Source of the DNA: Hippophae tibetana
Lineage: Eukaryota > Streptophyta > Magnoliopsida > Rosales > Elaeagnaceae
Reading direction: 5' to 3'
Length of the DNA stretch: 64,000 bases
Assembly: GCA_037013495.1 (NCBI GenBank)
Contig: JAZDXN010000029.1
Location: forward strand, 4,476,501-4,540,500
The notes below the pieces were generated by a model. It was not told where the DNA came from. It ran no database searches and worked only from the letters and a program-made list of their open reading frames with translations. This document shows, in pieces, positions 44,701-58,700 of this stretch. The translations under genes and the position numbers were made by a program. Every line of letters begins with the position of its first letter. Positions within the stretch are counted from its first letter, which is position 1.

Positions 44701-47700
44701 TAATACAAATAATTTCATGATCCAATTAATGAAATGAGAAGAAAAAAGAAAAGGCGTGCTACTCTTCAAAGTTTTAAAAAACAATATTTGATAAATCGAA
44801 GTTTTACCTTTAAACGGACATAATGTTTGACTCTGGTGTCAAAACGTCTATTATAATAAATCAAACCAAAGGTCGTATCGATTTCCATAATCTTAGCTGA
44901 ACTGGCTATAGAAATTTATTACTTGATCCTAAATTCCATCATTTACATCACTTATCGAGGGTTTAAAGTTTTTGTCACATATTTTACAATTTTGGTTTTA
45001 TTCCATAGAGTGGTAATGAAGATAGATGAGCCGACCATGAGTATGTTTAAAAATAAACTAATGACTAATAATATAGTACAAATAATTTCATGATCCAACT
45101 AAAGTAATGAGAAGAAAAGAGATAAGCTGTGCTACTTTTCAAAGTTTTAAAAAACAATATTTGATAAATCGAAGTTTTACCTTTAAACGGGCATAACGTT
45201 TGACTCGTGTGTTAAAACGTCTATTATAATAAATCAAACCAAAGGTCGTATCGATATCCATAATATTAGCAGACCCGGCTATATAAATTCATTACTTGTT
45301 CCAAAATTCCATCATTTACATCACTTATCGAGGGTTTAAAGTTTTTGTCACATATTTTACATTTTTCGTTTTATTCAAAAGAGTTGTAATGAAAATGAAT
45401 GAGCAAAACAAGTGTATGTTTAAAAATAAACTAATGACTAAGAATATAATACAAATAATTTCATGATCCAATTAAAGAAATGAGAAGAAAAAAGAACAGG
45501 CGTGCTACTGTTCAAAGTTTTTAAAAACAATATTTGATGCATCAAAGTTTTACCTTTAAAAGGGCATAACGTTTGACTCGTGTGTCAAAAGGTCTATTAT
45601 AATAAATCAAACCAAACGTCGTATCGATATCCATAATCTTAGCTGACCTGGCTATAGAAATTCATTACTTGATCCTAAATTCCATCATTTACATCACTTA
45701 TCGAGGGTTTAAAGTTTTTGTCACATATTTTACAATTTTTGTTTTATTCAATAGTGTTGTAATGAAGATAGATGAGCCGACCAAGAGTATGTTTAAAAAT
45801 AAACTAATTACTAAGAATATAATACAAATAATTTCATGATCCAATTGAAGGAATGAGAATAAAAAAGAAGAGGCGTGCTACTGTTCAAAGTTTTAAGAAA
45901 CAGTATTTGATAAATCAAAGTTTTTCCTTTAAACGGGCATAACGTTTGACTCGTGTGTCAAAACGTCTATTATAATAAATCAAACCAAAGGTCGTATCGA
46001 TATCCATAATCTTAGCAGACCCGGCTATATAAATTCATTACTTGTTCCAAAATTCCATCATTTACATCACTTATCGAGGGTTTAAAGTTTTTGTCACATA
46101 TTTTACATTTTTGGTTTTATTCAACAGATTTGTAATGAAAATGGATGAGCCGAACAAGTTTATGTTTAAAAATAAACTAATGACTAAGAACATAATACAA
46201 ATAATTTCATGATTCAATTGAAGGAATGAGAAGAAAAAAGAACAGGCGTGCTACTGTTCAAAGTTTTAAAAAACAATATTTGATGAATCAAAGTTTTACC
46301 TTTAAAAGGGCATAACGTTTGACTCGTGTTTCAAAACGTCTATTATAATAAATCAAACCAAAGGTCGTATCGATATCCATAATCTTAGCTGACCTTGCTA
46401 TAGAAATTCATTACTTGATCCTAAATTCCATCATTTACATAACTTATCGAGGTTTAAAGTTTTTGTCACATATTTTACAATTTTGGTTTTATTCGATAGA
46501 GTGGTAATGAAGATGCATGAGCCGACCATGAGTATGTTTAAAAATAAACTAATGACTAAGAATATAGTACAAATAATTTCATGATCCAACTAAAGAAATG
46601 AGAAGAAAAGAGCTGAGGTGTGCTACTTTTCAAAGTTTTAAAAAACAATATTTGATAAATCGAAGTTTTACCTTTAAACTGGCATAACGTTTGACTCGTG
46701 TGTTAAAATGTCTATTATAATAAATCAAACCAAAGGTCGTATCGATATCCATAATCTTAGCAGACCCGGCTATATAAATTCATTACTTGTTCCAAAATTC
46801 CATCATTTACATCACTTATCGAGGGTTTAAAGTTTTTGTCACATATTTTACATTTTTCGTTTTATTCAAAAGAGTTGTAATGAAAATGAATGAGCAAAAC
46901 AAGTGTATGTTTAAAAATAAACTAATGACTAAGAATATAATACAAATAATTTCATGATCCAATTAAAGAAATGAGAAGAAAAAAGAACAGGCGTGCTACT
47001 GTTCAAAGTTTTTAAAAACAATATTTGATGCATCAAAGTTTTACCTTTAAAAGGGCATAACGTTTGACTCGTGTGTCAAAACGTCTATTATAATAAATCA
47101 AACCAAACGTCGTATCGATATCCATAATCTTAGCTGACCTGGCTATAGAAATTCATTACTTGATCCTAAATTCCATCATTTACATCACTTATCGAGGGTT
47201 TAAAGTTTTTGTCACATATTTTACAATTTTGGTTTTATTCAATAGTGTTGTAATGAAGATGGATGAGCCGACCAAGAGTATGTTTAAAAATAAACTAATT
47301 ACGAAGAATATAATACAAATAATTTCATGATCCAATTGAAGGAATGAGAAGAAAAAAGAAGAGGCGTGCTACTGTTCAAAGTTTTAAGAAACAGTATTTG
47401 ATAAATCAAAGTTTTTCCTTTAAACGGGCATAACGTTTGACTCGTGTGTCAAAACATCTATTGTAATAAATCAAACCAAAGGTCGTATCGATTTCCATAA
47501 TCTTAGTTGTCCTAGCTATAGAAATTAATTACTTGATCCTAAATTCCATCATTTACATTACTTATCGAGGGTTTAATGTTTTTGTCACATATTTGACATT
47601 TTTGGGTTTATTCAATAGAGTTGTAATGAAGATAGATGAGTCGACCAAGAGTATGTTTAAAAATATTCTAATGAATCATAATATATTACAAATAATTTCA

Positions 47701-50700
47701 TGATCCAACAAAATAAATTGGAAGAAAAAAAGAAAAGGAGTGCTACGTTTTAAAGTTTTCCATAACATATTTGAGAAATCAGAGTTTTACCTTGAAACGG
47801 TCATAACTTTTGAGTCGTGTGTAAAAACAACTATTGAAGTATATCAAACCAAATTTTATATGGATACCCATAATCTAAGCAGGCTTGGCTATAGAAATTC
47901 ATTACTTGTTCCTAAATTCCATCATTTACATCACTTATCGAGGATTTGAAGTTTTTGTCACATATTTTACATTTTTGGTTTTATTCAAAGAGTTGTAATG
48001 AAAATGGATGAGCCGAACAAGTGTATGTTTAAAAATAAACTAATGACTAAGAATATAATACAAATAATTTCATGATCCAATTACTGAAATGAGAAGAAAA
48101 AAGAAAAGGCGTGCTACTCTTCAAAGTTTTAAAAAACAATATTTGATAAATCGAATTTTTACCTTTAAACGGGCATAACGTTTGACTCTGGTGTCAAAAC
48201 GTCTATTATAATAAATCAAACCAATGGTTGTATCGATTTCCATAATCTTAGCTGAACTGGCTATAGAAATTTATTACTTGATCCTAAATTCCATCATTTA
48301 CATCATTTATCGAGGGTTTAAAGTTTTTGTCACATATTTTACAATTTTGGTTTTATTCGATAGAGTGGTAATGAAGATAGATGAGCCGACCATGAGTATG
48401 TTTAAAAATAAACTAATGACTAATAATATAGTACAAATAATTTCATGATCCAACTAAAGAAATGAGAAGAAAAGAGCTAAGCTGTGTTACTTTTCAAAGT
48501 TTTAAAAAACAATATTTGAGAAATCGAAGTTTTACTTTTAAAAGGGCATAACGTTTGACTCGTGTGTCAAAACGTCTATTATAATAAATCAAACCAAAGG
48601 TCGTATCGATATCCATAATCTTAGCAGACCCGGCTATATAAATTCATTACTTGTTAAAAAATTCCATCATTTACATCACTTATCGAGGGTTTAAAGTTTT
48701 TTGTCACATATTTTACATTTTTCGTTTTATTCAACAGAGTTGTAATGAAAATGGATGAGCAAAACAAGTGTATGTTTAAAAATAAACTAATGACTAAGAA
48801 TATAATACAAATAATTTCATGATCCAATTAAAGAAATGAGAAGAAAAAAGAACAGGCGTGCTACTGTTCAAAGTTTTAAAAAACAATATTTGATAAATCG
48901 AAGTTTTACCTTTAAAAGGGCATAACGTTTGACTCGTGTGTCAAAACGTCTATTATAATAAATCAAACCAAAGGTCGTATCGATATCCATAATCTTAGCT
49001 GACCTTGCTATAGAAATTCATTACTTGATCCTAAATTCCATCATTTACATAACTTATCGAGGTTTAAAGTTTTTTTCCCATATTTTACAATTTTGGTTTT
49101 ATTCGATAGAGTGGTAATGAAGATGCATGAGCCGACCATGAGTATGTTTAAAAATAAACTAATGACTAAGAATATAGTACAAATAATTTCATGATCCAAC
49201 TAAAGAAATGAGAAGAAAAGAGCTGAGGTGTGCTACTTTTCAAAGTTTAAAAAACAATATTTGAGAAATGGAAGTTTTACCTTTAAACGGGCATAACATT
49301 TGACTCGTGTGTTAAAACGTCTATTATAATAAATCAAACCAAAGGTCGTATCGATATCCATAATATTAGCAGACCCGGCTATATAAATTCATTACTTGTT
49401 CCAAAATTCCATCATTTACATCACTTATCGAGGGTTTAAAGTTTTTGTCACATATTTTACATTTTTCGTTTTATTCAAAAGAGTTGTAATGAAAATGAAT
49501 GAGCAAAACAAGTGTATGTTTAAAAATAAACTAATGACTAAGAATATAATACAAATAATTTCATGATCCAATTAAAGAAATGAGAATAAAAAAGAAGAGG
49601 CGTGCTACTGTTCAAAGTTTTAAGAAACAGTATTTGATAAATCAAAGTTTTTCCTTTAAACGGGCATAACGTTTGACTCGTGTGTCAAAACATCTATTGT
49701 AATAAATCAAACCAAAGGTCGTATCGATTTCCATAATCTTAGTTGTCCTAGCTATAGAAATTAATTACTTGATCCTAAATTCCATCATTTACATTACTTA
49801 TCGAGGGTTTAATGTTTTTGTCACATATTTTACATTTTTGGGTTTATTCAATAGAGTTGTAATGAAGATAGATGAGTCGACCAAGAGTATGTTTAAAAAT
49901 ATTCTAATGAATCTTAATATATTACAAATAATTTCATGATCCAACAAAAGAAATTGGAAGAAAAAAAGAAAAGGAGTGCTACGTTTTAAAGTTTTCCATA
50001 ACATATTTGAGAAATCAGAGTTGTACCTTGAAACGGTCATAACTTTTGAGTCGTGTGTAAAAACAACTATTAAAGTATATCAAACCAAATTTTATATGGA
50101 TACCCATAATCTAAGCAGGCTTGGCTATAGAAATTCATTACTTGTTCCTAAATTCCATCATTTACATCACTTATCGAGGGTTTGAAGTTTTTGTCACATA
50201 TTTTACATTTTTGGTTTTATTCAAAGAGTTGTAATGAAAATGGATGAGCCGAACAAGTGTATGTTTAAAAATAAACTAATGACTAAGAATATAATACAAA
50301 TAATTTCATGATCCAATTAATGAAATGAGAAGAAAAAAGAAAAGGCGTGCTACTCTTCAAAGTTTTAAAAAACAATATTTGATAAATCGAAGTTTTACCT
50401 TTAAACGGACATAATGTTTGACTCTGGTGTCAAAACGTCTATTATAATAAATCAAACCAAAGGTCGTATCGATTTCCATAATCTTAGCTGAACTGGATAT
50501 AGAAATTTATTACTTGATCCTAAATTCCATCATTTACATCACTTATCGAGGGTTTAAAGTTTTTGTCACATATTTTACAATTTTGGTTTTATTCGATAGA
50601 GTGGTAATGAAGATAGATGAGCCGACCATGAGTATGTTTAAAAATAAACTAATGACTAATAATATAGTACAAATAATTTCATGATCCAACTAAAGTAATG

Positions 50701-52700
50701 AGAAGAAAAGAGATAAGGTGTGCTACTTTTCAAAGTTTTAAAAAACAATATTTGATAAATCGAAGTTTTACCTTTAAACTGGCATAACGTTTGACTCGTG
50801 TGTTAAAACGTCTATTATAATAAATCAAACCAAAGGTCGTATCGATATCCATAATCTTAGCAGACCCGGCTATATAAATTCATTACTTGTTCCAAAATTC
50901 CATCATTTACATCACTTATCGAGTGTTTAAAGTTTTTGTCACATATTTTACATTTTTCGTTTTATTCAAAAGAGTTGTAATGAAAATGAATGAGCAAAAC
51001 AAGTGTATGTTTAAAAATAAACTAATGACTAAGAATATAATACAAATAATTTCATGATCCAATTAATGAAATGAGAAGAAAAAAGAAAAGGCGTGCTACT
51101 CTTCAAAGTTTTAAAAAACAATATTTGATAAATCGAAGTTTTACCTTTAAACGAGCATAACGTTTGACTCTGGTGTCAAAACGTCTATTATAATAAATCA
51201 AACCAATGGTCGTATCGATTTCCATAATCTTAGCTGAACTGGCTATAGAAATTTATTACTTGATCCTAAATTCCATCATTTACATCATTTATCGAGGGTT
51301 TAAAGTTTTTGTCACATATTTTACAATTTTGGTTTTATTCGATAGAGTGGTAATGAAGATAGATGAGCCGACCATGAGTATGTTTAAAAATAAACTAATG
51401 ACTAATAATATAGTACAAATAATTTCATGATCCAACTAAAGTAATGAGAAGAAAAGAGATAAGGTGTGCTACTTTTCAAAGTTTTAAAAAACAATATTTG
51501 ATAAATCGAAGTTTTACCTTTAAACTGGCATAACGTTTGACTCGTGTGTTAAAATGTCTATTATAATAAATCAAACCAAAGGTCGTATCGATATCCATAA
51601 TCTTAGCAGACCCGGCTATATAAATTCATTACTTGTTCCAAAATTCCATCATTTACATCACTTATCGAGGGTTTAAAGTTTTTGTCACATATTTTACATT
51701 TTTGGTTTTATTCAAAGAGTTGTAATGAAAATGGATGAGCCGAACAAGTGTATGTTTAAAAATAAACTAATGACTAAGAATATAATACAAATAATTTCAT
51801 GATCCAATTAATGAAATGAGAAGAAAAAAGAAAAGGCGTGCTACTCTTCAAAGTTTTAAAAAACAATATTTGATAAATCGAAGTTTTACCTTTAAACGGA
51901 CATAATGTTTGACTCTGGTGTCAAAACGTCTATTATAATAAATCAAACCAAAGGTCGTATCGATTTCCATAATCTTAGCTGAACTGGCTATAGAAATTTA
52001 TTACTTGATCCTAAATTCCATCATTTACATCACTTATCGAGGGTTTAAAGTTTTTGTCACATATTTTACAATTTTGGTTTTATTCGATAGAGTGGTAATG
52101 AAGATAGATGAGCCGACCATGAGTATGTTTAAAAATAAACTAATGACTAATAATATAGTACAAATAATTTCATGATCCAACTAAAGAAATGAGAAGAAAA
52201 GAGCTAAGCTGTGCTACTTTTCAATGTTTTAAAAAACAATATTTGATAAATCGAAGTTTTACCTTTAAAACGGCATAACGTTTGACTCGTGTTTCAAAAC
52301 GTCTATTATAATAAATCAAACCAAAGGTCGTATCGATATCCATAATCTTAGCAGACCCGGCTATATAAATTCATTACTTGTTCCAAAATTCCATCATTTA
52401 CATCACTTATCGAGGGATTAAAGTTTTTGTCACATATTTTACATTTTTCGTTTTATTCAACAGAGTTGTAATGAAAATGGATGAGCAAAACAAGTGTATG
52501 TTTAAAAATAAACTAATGACTAAGAATATAATACAAATAATTTCATGATCCAATTAAAGAAATGAGAAGAAAAAAGAATAGGCGTGCTACTGTTCAAAGT
52601 TTTAAAAAACAATATTTGATGAATCAAAGTTTTACCTTTAAAAGGGCATAACGTTTGACTCGTGTGTCAAAACGTCTATTATAATAAATCAAACCAAAGG
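44700..52700. repeat. Rearranged A/C/E satellite mosaic
   Basis: The same monomer types as to the left continue, but without one steady period. C-type heads are at about 47737 and 49973 (2236 bases, six monomers). A unit with the motif AACCAATGGT and CATCATTTATCGAGG recurs at 48220 and 51202 (2982 bases, eight monomers). E-type units, with ATCGAGGTTTAAAG and GATGCATGAGCCGACCATG, occur near 46450 and 49060. No gene is seen. Confidence 0.75.
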
Positions 52701-55700
52701 TCGTATCGATATCCATAATCATAGCTGACCTGGCTATAGAAATTCATTACTTGATCCTAAATTCCATCATTTACATCACTTATCGAGGGTTTAAAGTTTT
52801 TGTCACATATTTTACAATTTTGGTTTTATTCAATAGTGTTGTAATGAAGATGGATGAGCCGACCAAGAGTATGTTTAAAAATATTCTAATGAATCTTAAT
52901 ATATCACAAATAATTTCATTATCCAACAAAAGAAATTGGAAGAAAAAAAGAAAAGGAGTGCTACGTTTTAAAGTTTTCCATAACTTATTTGAGAAATCAG
53001 AGTTGTACCTTGAAACGGTCATAACTTTTGAGTCCTGTGTAAAAAAAAGTATTAAACTATATCAAACCAAATGTTATATCGATACCCATAATCTAAGCAG
53101 GCTTGGCTATAGAAATTCATTACTTGTTAATAAATTCCATCATTTACATCACTTATCGAGGGTTTAAAGTTTTTGTCACATATTTTACATTTTTGGTTTT
53201 ATTCAATAGAGTTGTAATGAAGATAGATGAGTCGACCAAGAGTATGTTTAAAAATATTGAAATGAATCTTAATATAATACAAATAATTTCATGATCCAAC
53301 AAAAGAAATGCGAAGAAAAAAAGAAAAGGTGTGATAATTCTTGAAGTTTTCCAAAACATATTTGAGAAATCGGAGTTGTAGCTTCAAACAGTCATAACTT
53401 TTGACTCGTGTGTAAAAACGACTATTAAAGTATATCAAACCAAAGGTCGCATCGATATCCATAATCTTAGCTGACCTGGCTATAGAAATTCATTACTTGA
53501 TCCTAAATTCCATAATTTACATCACTTGTCGAGGGTTTAAAGTTTTTATCTAATATTTTACATTTTTGGTTTTATTCAATAGTGTTGTAATGAATATGGA
53601 TGAGCCGACCAAGTGTATGTTTAAAAATAAACTAATGACTAAGAATATAATACAAATAATTTCATGATCCAACTAAAGAAATGAAAAGAAAAAAGAAGAG
53701 GCGTGCTACTGTTCAAAGTTTTAAAAAACAATATTTGATAAATCGAAGTTTTACCTTTAAACGGGCATAACGTTTGACTCTGGTGTCAAAACGTCTATTA
53801 TAATAAATCAAACCAAAGGTCGTATCGATTTCCATAATCTTAGCAGGCCTGGCTATAGAAATTCATTACTTGATCCTAAATTCCATCATTTACATTACCT
53901 ATCGAGGGTTTAAAGTTTTTGTCAAATATTTTATATTTTTGGTTTTATTCAATAGATTTGTAATGAAGATAGATGAGTCGACCAAGAGTATGTTTAAAAA
54001 TATTCTAATGAATATTAATATAATACAAATAATTTCATGATCCAACAAAAGTAATGGGAAGAAAAAAAGAAAAGGAGTGCTACGTTTTAAAGTTTTCCAT
54101 AACATATTTGAGAAATTAGAGTTGTACCTCGAAACGGTCATAACTTTTGACTCGTGTGTAAAATGGACTATTAAAGTATATCAAACCAAATGTTATATCG
54201 ATAACCATAATCTAAGCAGGCTTGGCTATAGAAATTCATTTCTTGTTCCTAAATTCCATCATTTACATCACTTATCGAGGGTTTAAACTTTTTGTCCCAT
54301 ATTTTACATTTTTGATTTTATTCAACAGAGTTGTAATGAAAATGGATGAGCCGAACAAGGGTATGTTTAAAAATAAACTAATTACTAAGAATATAATACA
54401 AATAATTTCATGATCCAATTGAAGGAATGAGAAGAAAAAAGAAGAGGCGTGCTACTGTTCAAAGTTTTAAGAAACAGTATTTGATAAATCAAAGTTTTAC
54501 CTTTAAACGGGCATAACGTTTGACTCGTGTGTCAAAACATCTATTATAATAAATCAAACCAAAGGTCGTATCGATTTCCATAATCTTAACTGTCCTGGCT
54601 ATAGAAATTCATTACTTGATCCTAAATTCCATCATTTACATTACTTATCGAGGGTTTAAAGTTTTTGTCACATATTTTACATTTTTGGGTTTATTCAATA
54701 GAGTTGTAATGAAGATAGATGAGTCGACCAAGAGTATGTTTAAAAATATTCTAATGAATCTTAATATAATACTAATAATTTCATGATCCAACAAAAGAAA
54801 TGGGAAGAAAAAAAGAAAAGGAGTGCTATGTTTTAAAGTTTTCCATAACATATTTGAGAAATCAGAGTTGTACCTTGAAACGGTCATAACTTTTGAGTCG
54901 TGTGTAAAAAGAAATATTAAAGTATATCAAACCAAATGTTATATCGATACCCATAATTTAAGCAGGCTTGGCTATAGAAATTCATTACTTGTTCCTAAAT
55001 TCCATCATTTACATCACTTATCAAGGGTTTAAATTTTTTGTCACATATTTTACATTTTTGGTTTTATTTAATAGAGTTGTAATGAACATAGATGAGTCGA
55101 CCAAGAGTATGTTTAAAAATATTCAAATGAATCTTAATATAATACAAATAATTTCATGATCCAACAAAAGAAATGAGAAGAAAAAAAGAAAAGGAGTGCT
55201 ACTTCTTGAAGTTTTCCAAAACATATTTGAGAAATCGGAGTTGTAGATTCAAACAGTCATAACTTTTGACTCGTGTGTAAAAACGACTATTAAAGTATAT
55301 CAAACCAAAGGTCGCATCGATAACCATAATCTTAGCTGACCTGGCTATAGAAATTCATTACTTGATCCTAAATTCCATCATTTACATCACTTATCGAGGG
55401 TTTAAAGTTTTTATCTAATATTTTACATTTTTGGTTTTATTCAATAGTGTTGTAATGAAGATGGATGAGCCGACCAAGTGTATGTTTAAAAATAAAGTAA
55501 TGACTAAGAATATAATACAAATAATTTCATGATCCAACTAAAGAAATGAGAAGAAAAAAGAAGAGGCGTGCTACTGTTCAAAGTTTTAAAAAACAATATT
55601 TGATAAATCGAACTTTTAAGTTTAAACGGGCATAACTTTTGACTCTGGTGTCAAAACGTCTATTATAATAAATCAAACCAAAGGTCGTATCGACTTCCAT

Positions 55701-58700
55701 AATCTTAGCTGGCCTCGCTATAGAAATTCATTACTTGATCCTAAATTCCATCATTTACATTACCTATCGAGGGTTTAAAGTTTTTGTCAAATATTTTATA
55801 TTTTTGGTTTTATTCAATAGATTTGTAATGAAGATAGATGAGTCGACCAAGAGTATGTGTAAAAATATTCTAATGAATATTAATATAATACAAATAATTT
55901 CATGATCCAACAAAAGTAATGGGAAGAAAAAAAGAAAAGGAGTGCTACGTTTTAAAGGTTTCCATAACATATTTGAGAAATTAGAGTTGTACCTCGAAAC
56001 GGTCATAACTTTTGACTCGTGTGTAAAATGGACTATTAAAGTATATCAAACCAAATGTTATATCGATAACCATAATCTAAGCAGGCTTGGCTATAGAAAT
56101 TCATTTCTTGTTCCTAAATTGCATCATTTACATCACTTATCGAGGGTTTAAACTTTTTGTCCCATATTTTACATTTTTGATTTTATTCAACAGAGTTGTA
56201 ATGAAAATGGATGAGCCAAACAAGGGTATGTTTAAAAATAAACTAATGACTAAGAATATAATACAAATAATTTCATGATCCAATTGAAGGAATGAGAAGA
56301 AAAAAGAAGAGGCGTGCTACTGTTCAAAGTTTTAAGAAACAGTATTTGATAAATCAAAGTTTTACCTTTAAACGGGCATAACGTTTGACTCGTGTGTCAA
56401 AACATCTATTATAATAAATCAAACCAAAGGCCGTATCGATTTCCATAATCTTAGCTGTCCTGGCTATAGAAATTCATTACTTGATCCTAAATTCCATCAT
56501 TTACATTACTTATCGAGGTTTAAAGTTTTTGTCACATATTTTATATTTTTGGGTTTATTCAATAGAGTTGTAATGAAGATAGATGAGTCGACCAAGAGTA
56601 TGTTTAAAAATATTCTAATGAATCTTAATATAATACAAATAATTTCATGATCCAACAAAAGAAATGGGAAGAAAAAAAGAAAAGGAGTGCTATGTTTTAA
56701 AGTTTTCCATAACATATTTGAGAAATCAGAGTTGTACCTTGAAACGGTCATAACTTTTGAGTCGTGTGTAAAAACAAATATTAAAGTATATCAAACCAAA
56801 TGTTATATCGATACCCATAATCTAAGCAGGCTTGGCTATAGAAATTCATTACTTGTTCCTAAATTCCATCATTTACATCACTTATCACGGGTTTAAAGTT
56901 TTTGTCATATATTTTACATTTTTGGTTTTATTTAATAGAGTTGTAATGAAGATAGATGAGTCGACGAAGAGTATGTTTAAAAATATTCAAATGAATCTTA
57001 ATATAATACAAATAATTTCATGATCCAAGAAAAGAAATGAGAAGAAAAAAAGAAAAGGAGTGCTACTTCTTGAAGTTTTCCAAAACATATTTGAGAAATC
57101 GGAGTTGTAGCTTCAAACAGTCATAACTTTTGACTCGTGTGTAAAAACGACTATTAAAGTATATCAAACCAAAGGTCGCATCGATATCCATAATCTTACC
57201 TGACCTGGCTATAGAAATTCATTACTTGATCCTAAATTCCATCATTTACATCACTTATCGAGGGTTTAAAGTTTTTGTCACATATTTTACATTTTTGGTT
57301 TTATTCAATAGTGTTGTAATGAAGATTGATGAGCCGAACAAGGGTATGTTTAAAAATAAACTAATGACTAAGAATATAATACAAATAATTTCATGATCCA
57401 ATTGAATGAATGAGAAGAAAAAAGAAGAGGCGTGCTACTGTTCAAAGATTTAAGAAACAGTATTTGATAAATCAAAGTTTTACCTTTAAACGGGAATAAC
57501 GTTTGACTCTGGTGTCAAAACGTCTATTATAATAAATCAAACCAAAGGTCGTATCGATTTCCATAATCTTAGCTGGCCTGGCTATAGAAATTCATTACTT
57601 GATCCTAAATTCCATCATTTACATTACCTATCGAGGGTTTAAAGTTTTTGTCAAATATTTTATATTTTTGGTTTTATTCAATAGATTTGTAATGAAGATA
57701 GATGAGTCGACCAAGAGTATGTGTAAAAATATTCTAATGAATATTAATATAATACAAATAATTTCATGATCCAACAAAAGAAATGGGAAGAAAAAAAAGA
57801 AAAGGAGTGCTACGTTTTAAAGTTTTCCATAACATATTTGAGAAATCAGAGTTGTACCTCGAAACGGTCATAACTTTTGACTCGTGTGTAAAATGGACTA
57901 TTAAAGTATATCAAACCAAATGTTATATCGATACCCATAATCTAAGCAGGCTTGGCTATAGAAATTCATTTCTTGTTCCTAAATTGCATCATTTACATCA
58001 CTTATCGATGGTTTAAAGTTTTTGTCCCATATTTTACATTTTTGGTTTTATTGAACAAAGTTGTAATGAAGATGGATGAGCCGACCAAGTGTATGTTTAA
58101 AAATAAACTAATGACTAAGAATATAATACAAATAATTTCATGATCCAACTAAAGAAATGAGAGAAAAAAGAAGAGGCATGGTACTGTTCAAAGTTTTTAA
58201 AAACAATATTTGATAAATCGAAGTTTTACCTTTAAACAGGCATAACGTTTGACTCTTGTGTCAAAACGTCTATTATAATAAATCAAACCAAAGGTCGTAT
58301 CGATTTCCATAATCATAGCTGGCCTGGCTATAGAAATTCATTACTTGATCCTAAATTCCATCATTTACATTACCTATCGAGGGTTTAAAGTTTTTGTCAC
58401 ATATTTTATATTTTTGTTTTTATTCAATAGATTTGTAATGAAGATAGATGAGTCCACCAAGAGTATGTTTAAAAATATTCTAATTAATATTAATATAATA
58501 CAAATAATTTCATGATCCGACAAAAGAAATGGGAAGAAAAAAAGAAAAGGAGTGCTACGTTTTAAAGTTTTCCATAACATATTTGAGAAATCAGACTTGT
58601 ACCTTGAAACGGTCATAACTTTTGAGTCGTGTGTAAAAACAACTATTAAAGTATATCAAACCAAATGTTATATCGATACCCATAATCTAAGCAGGCTTGG

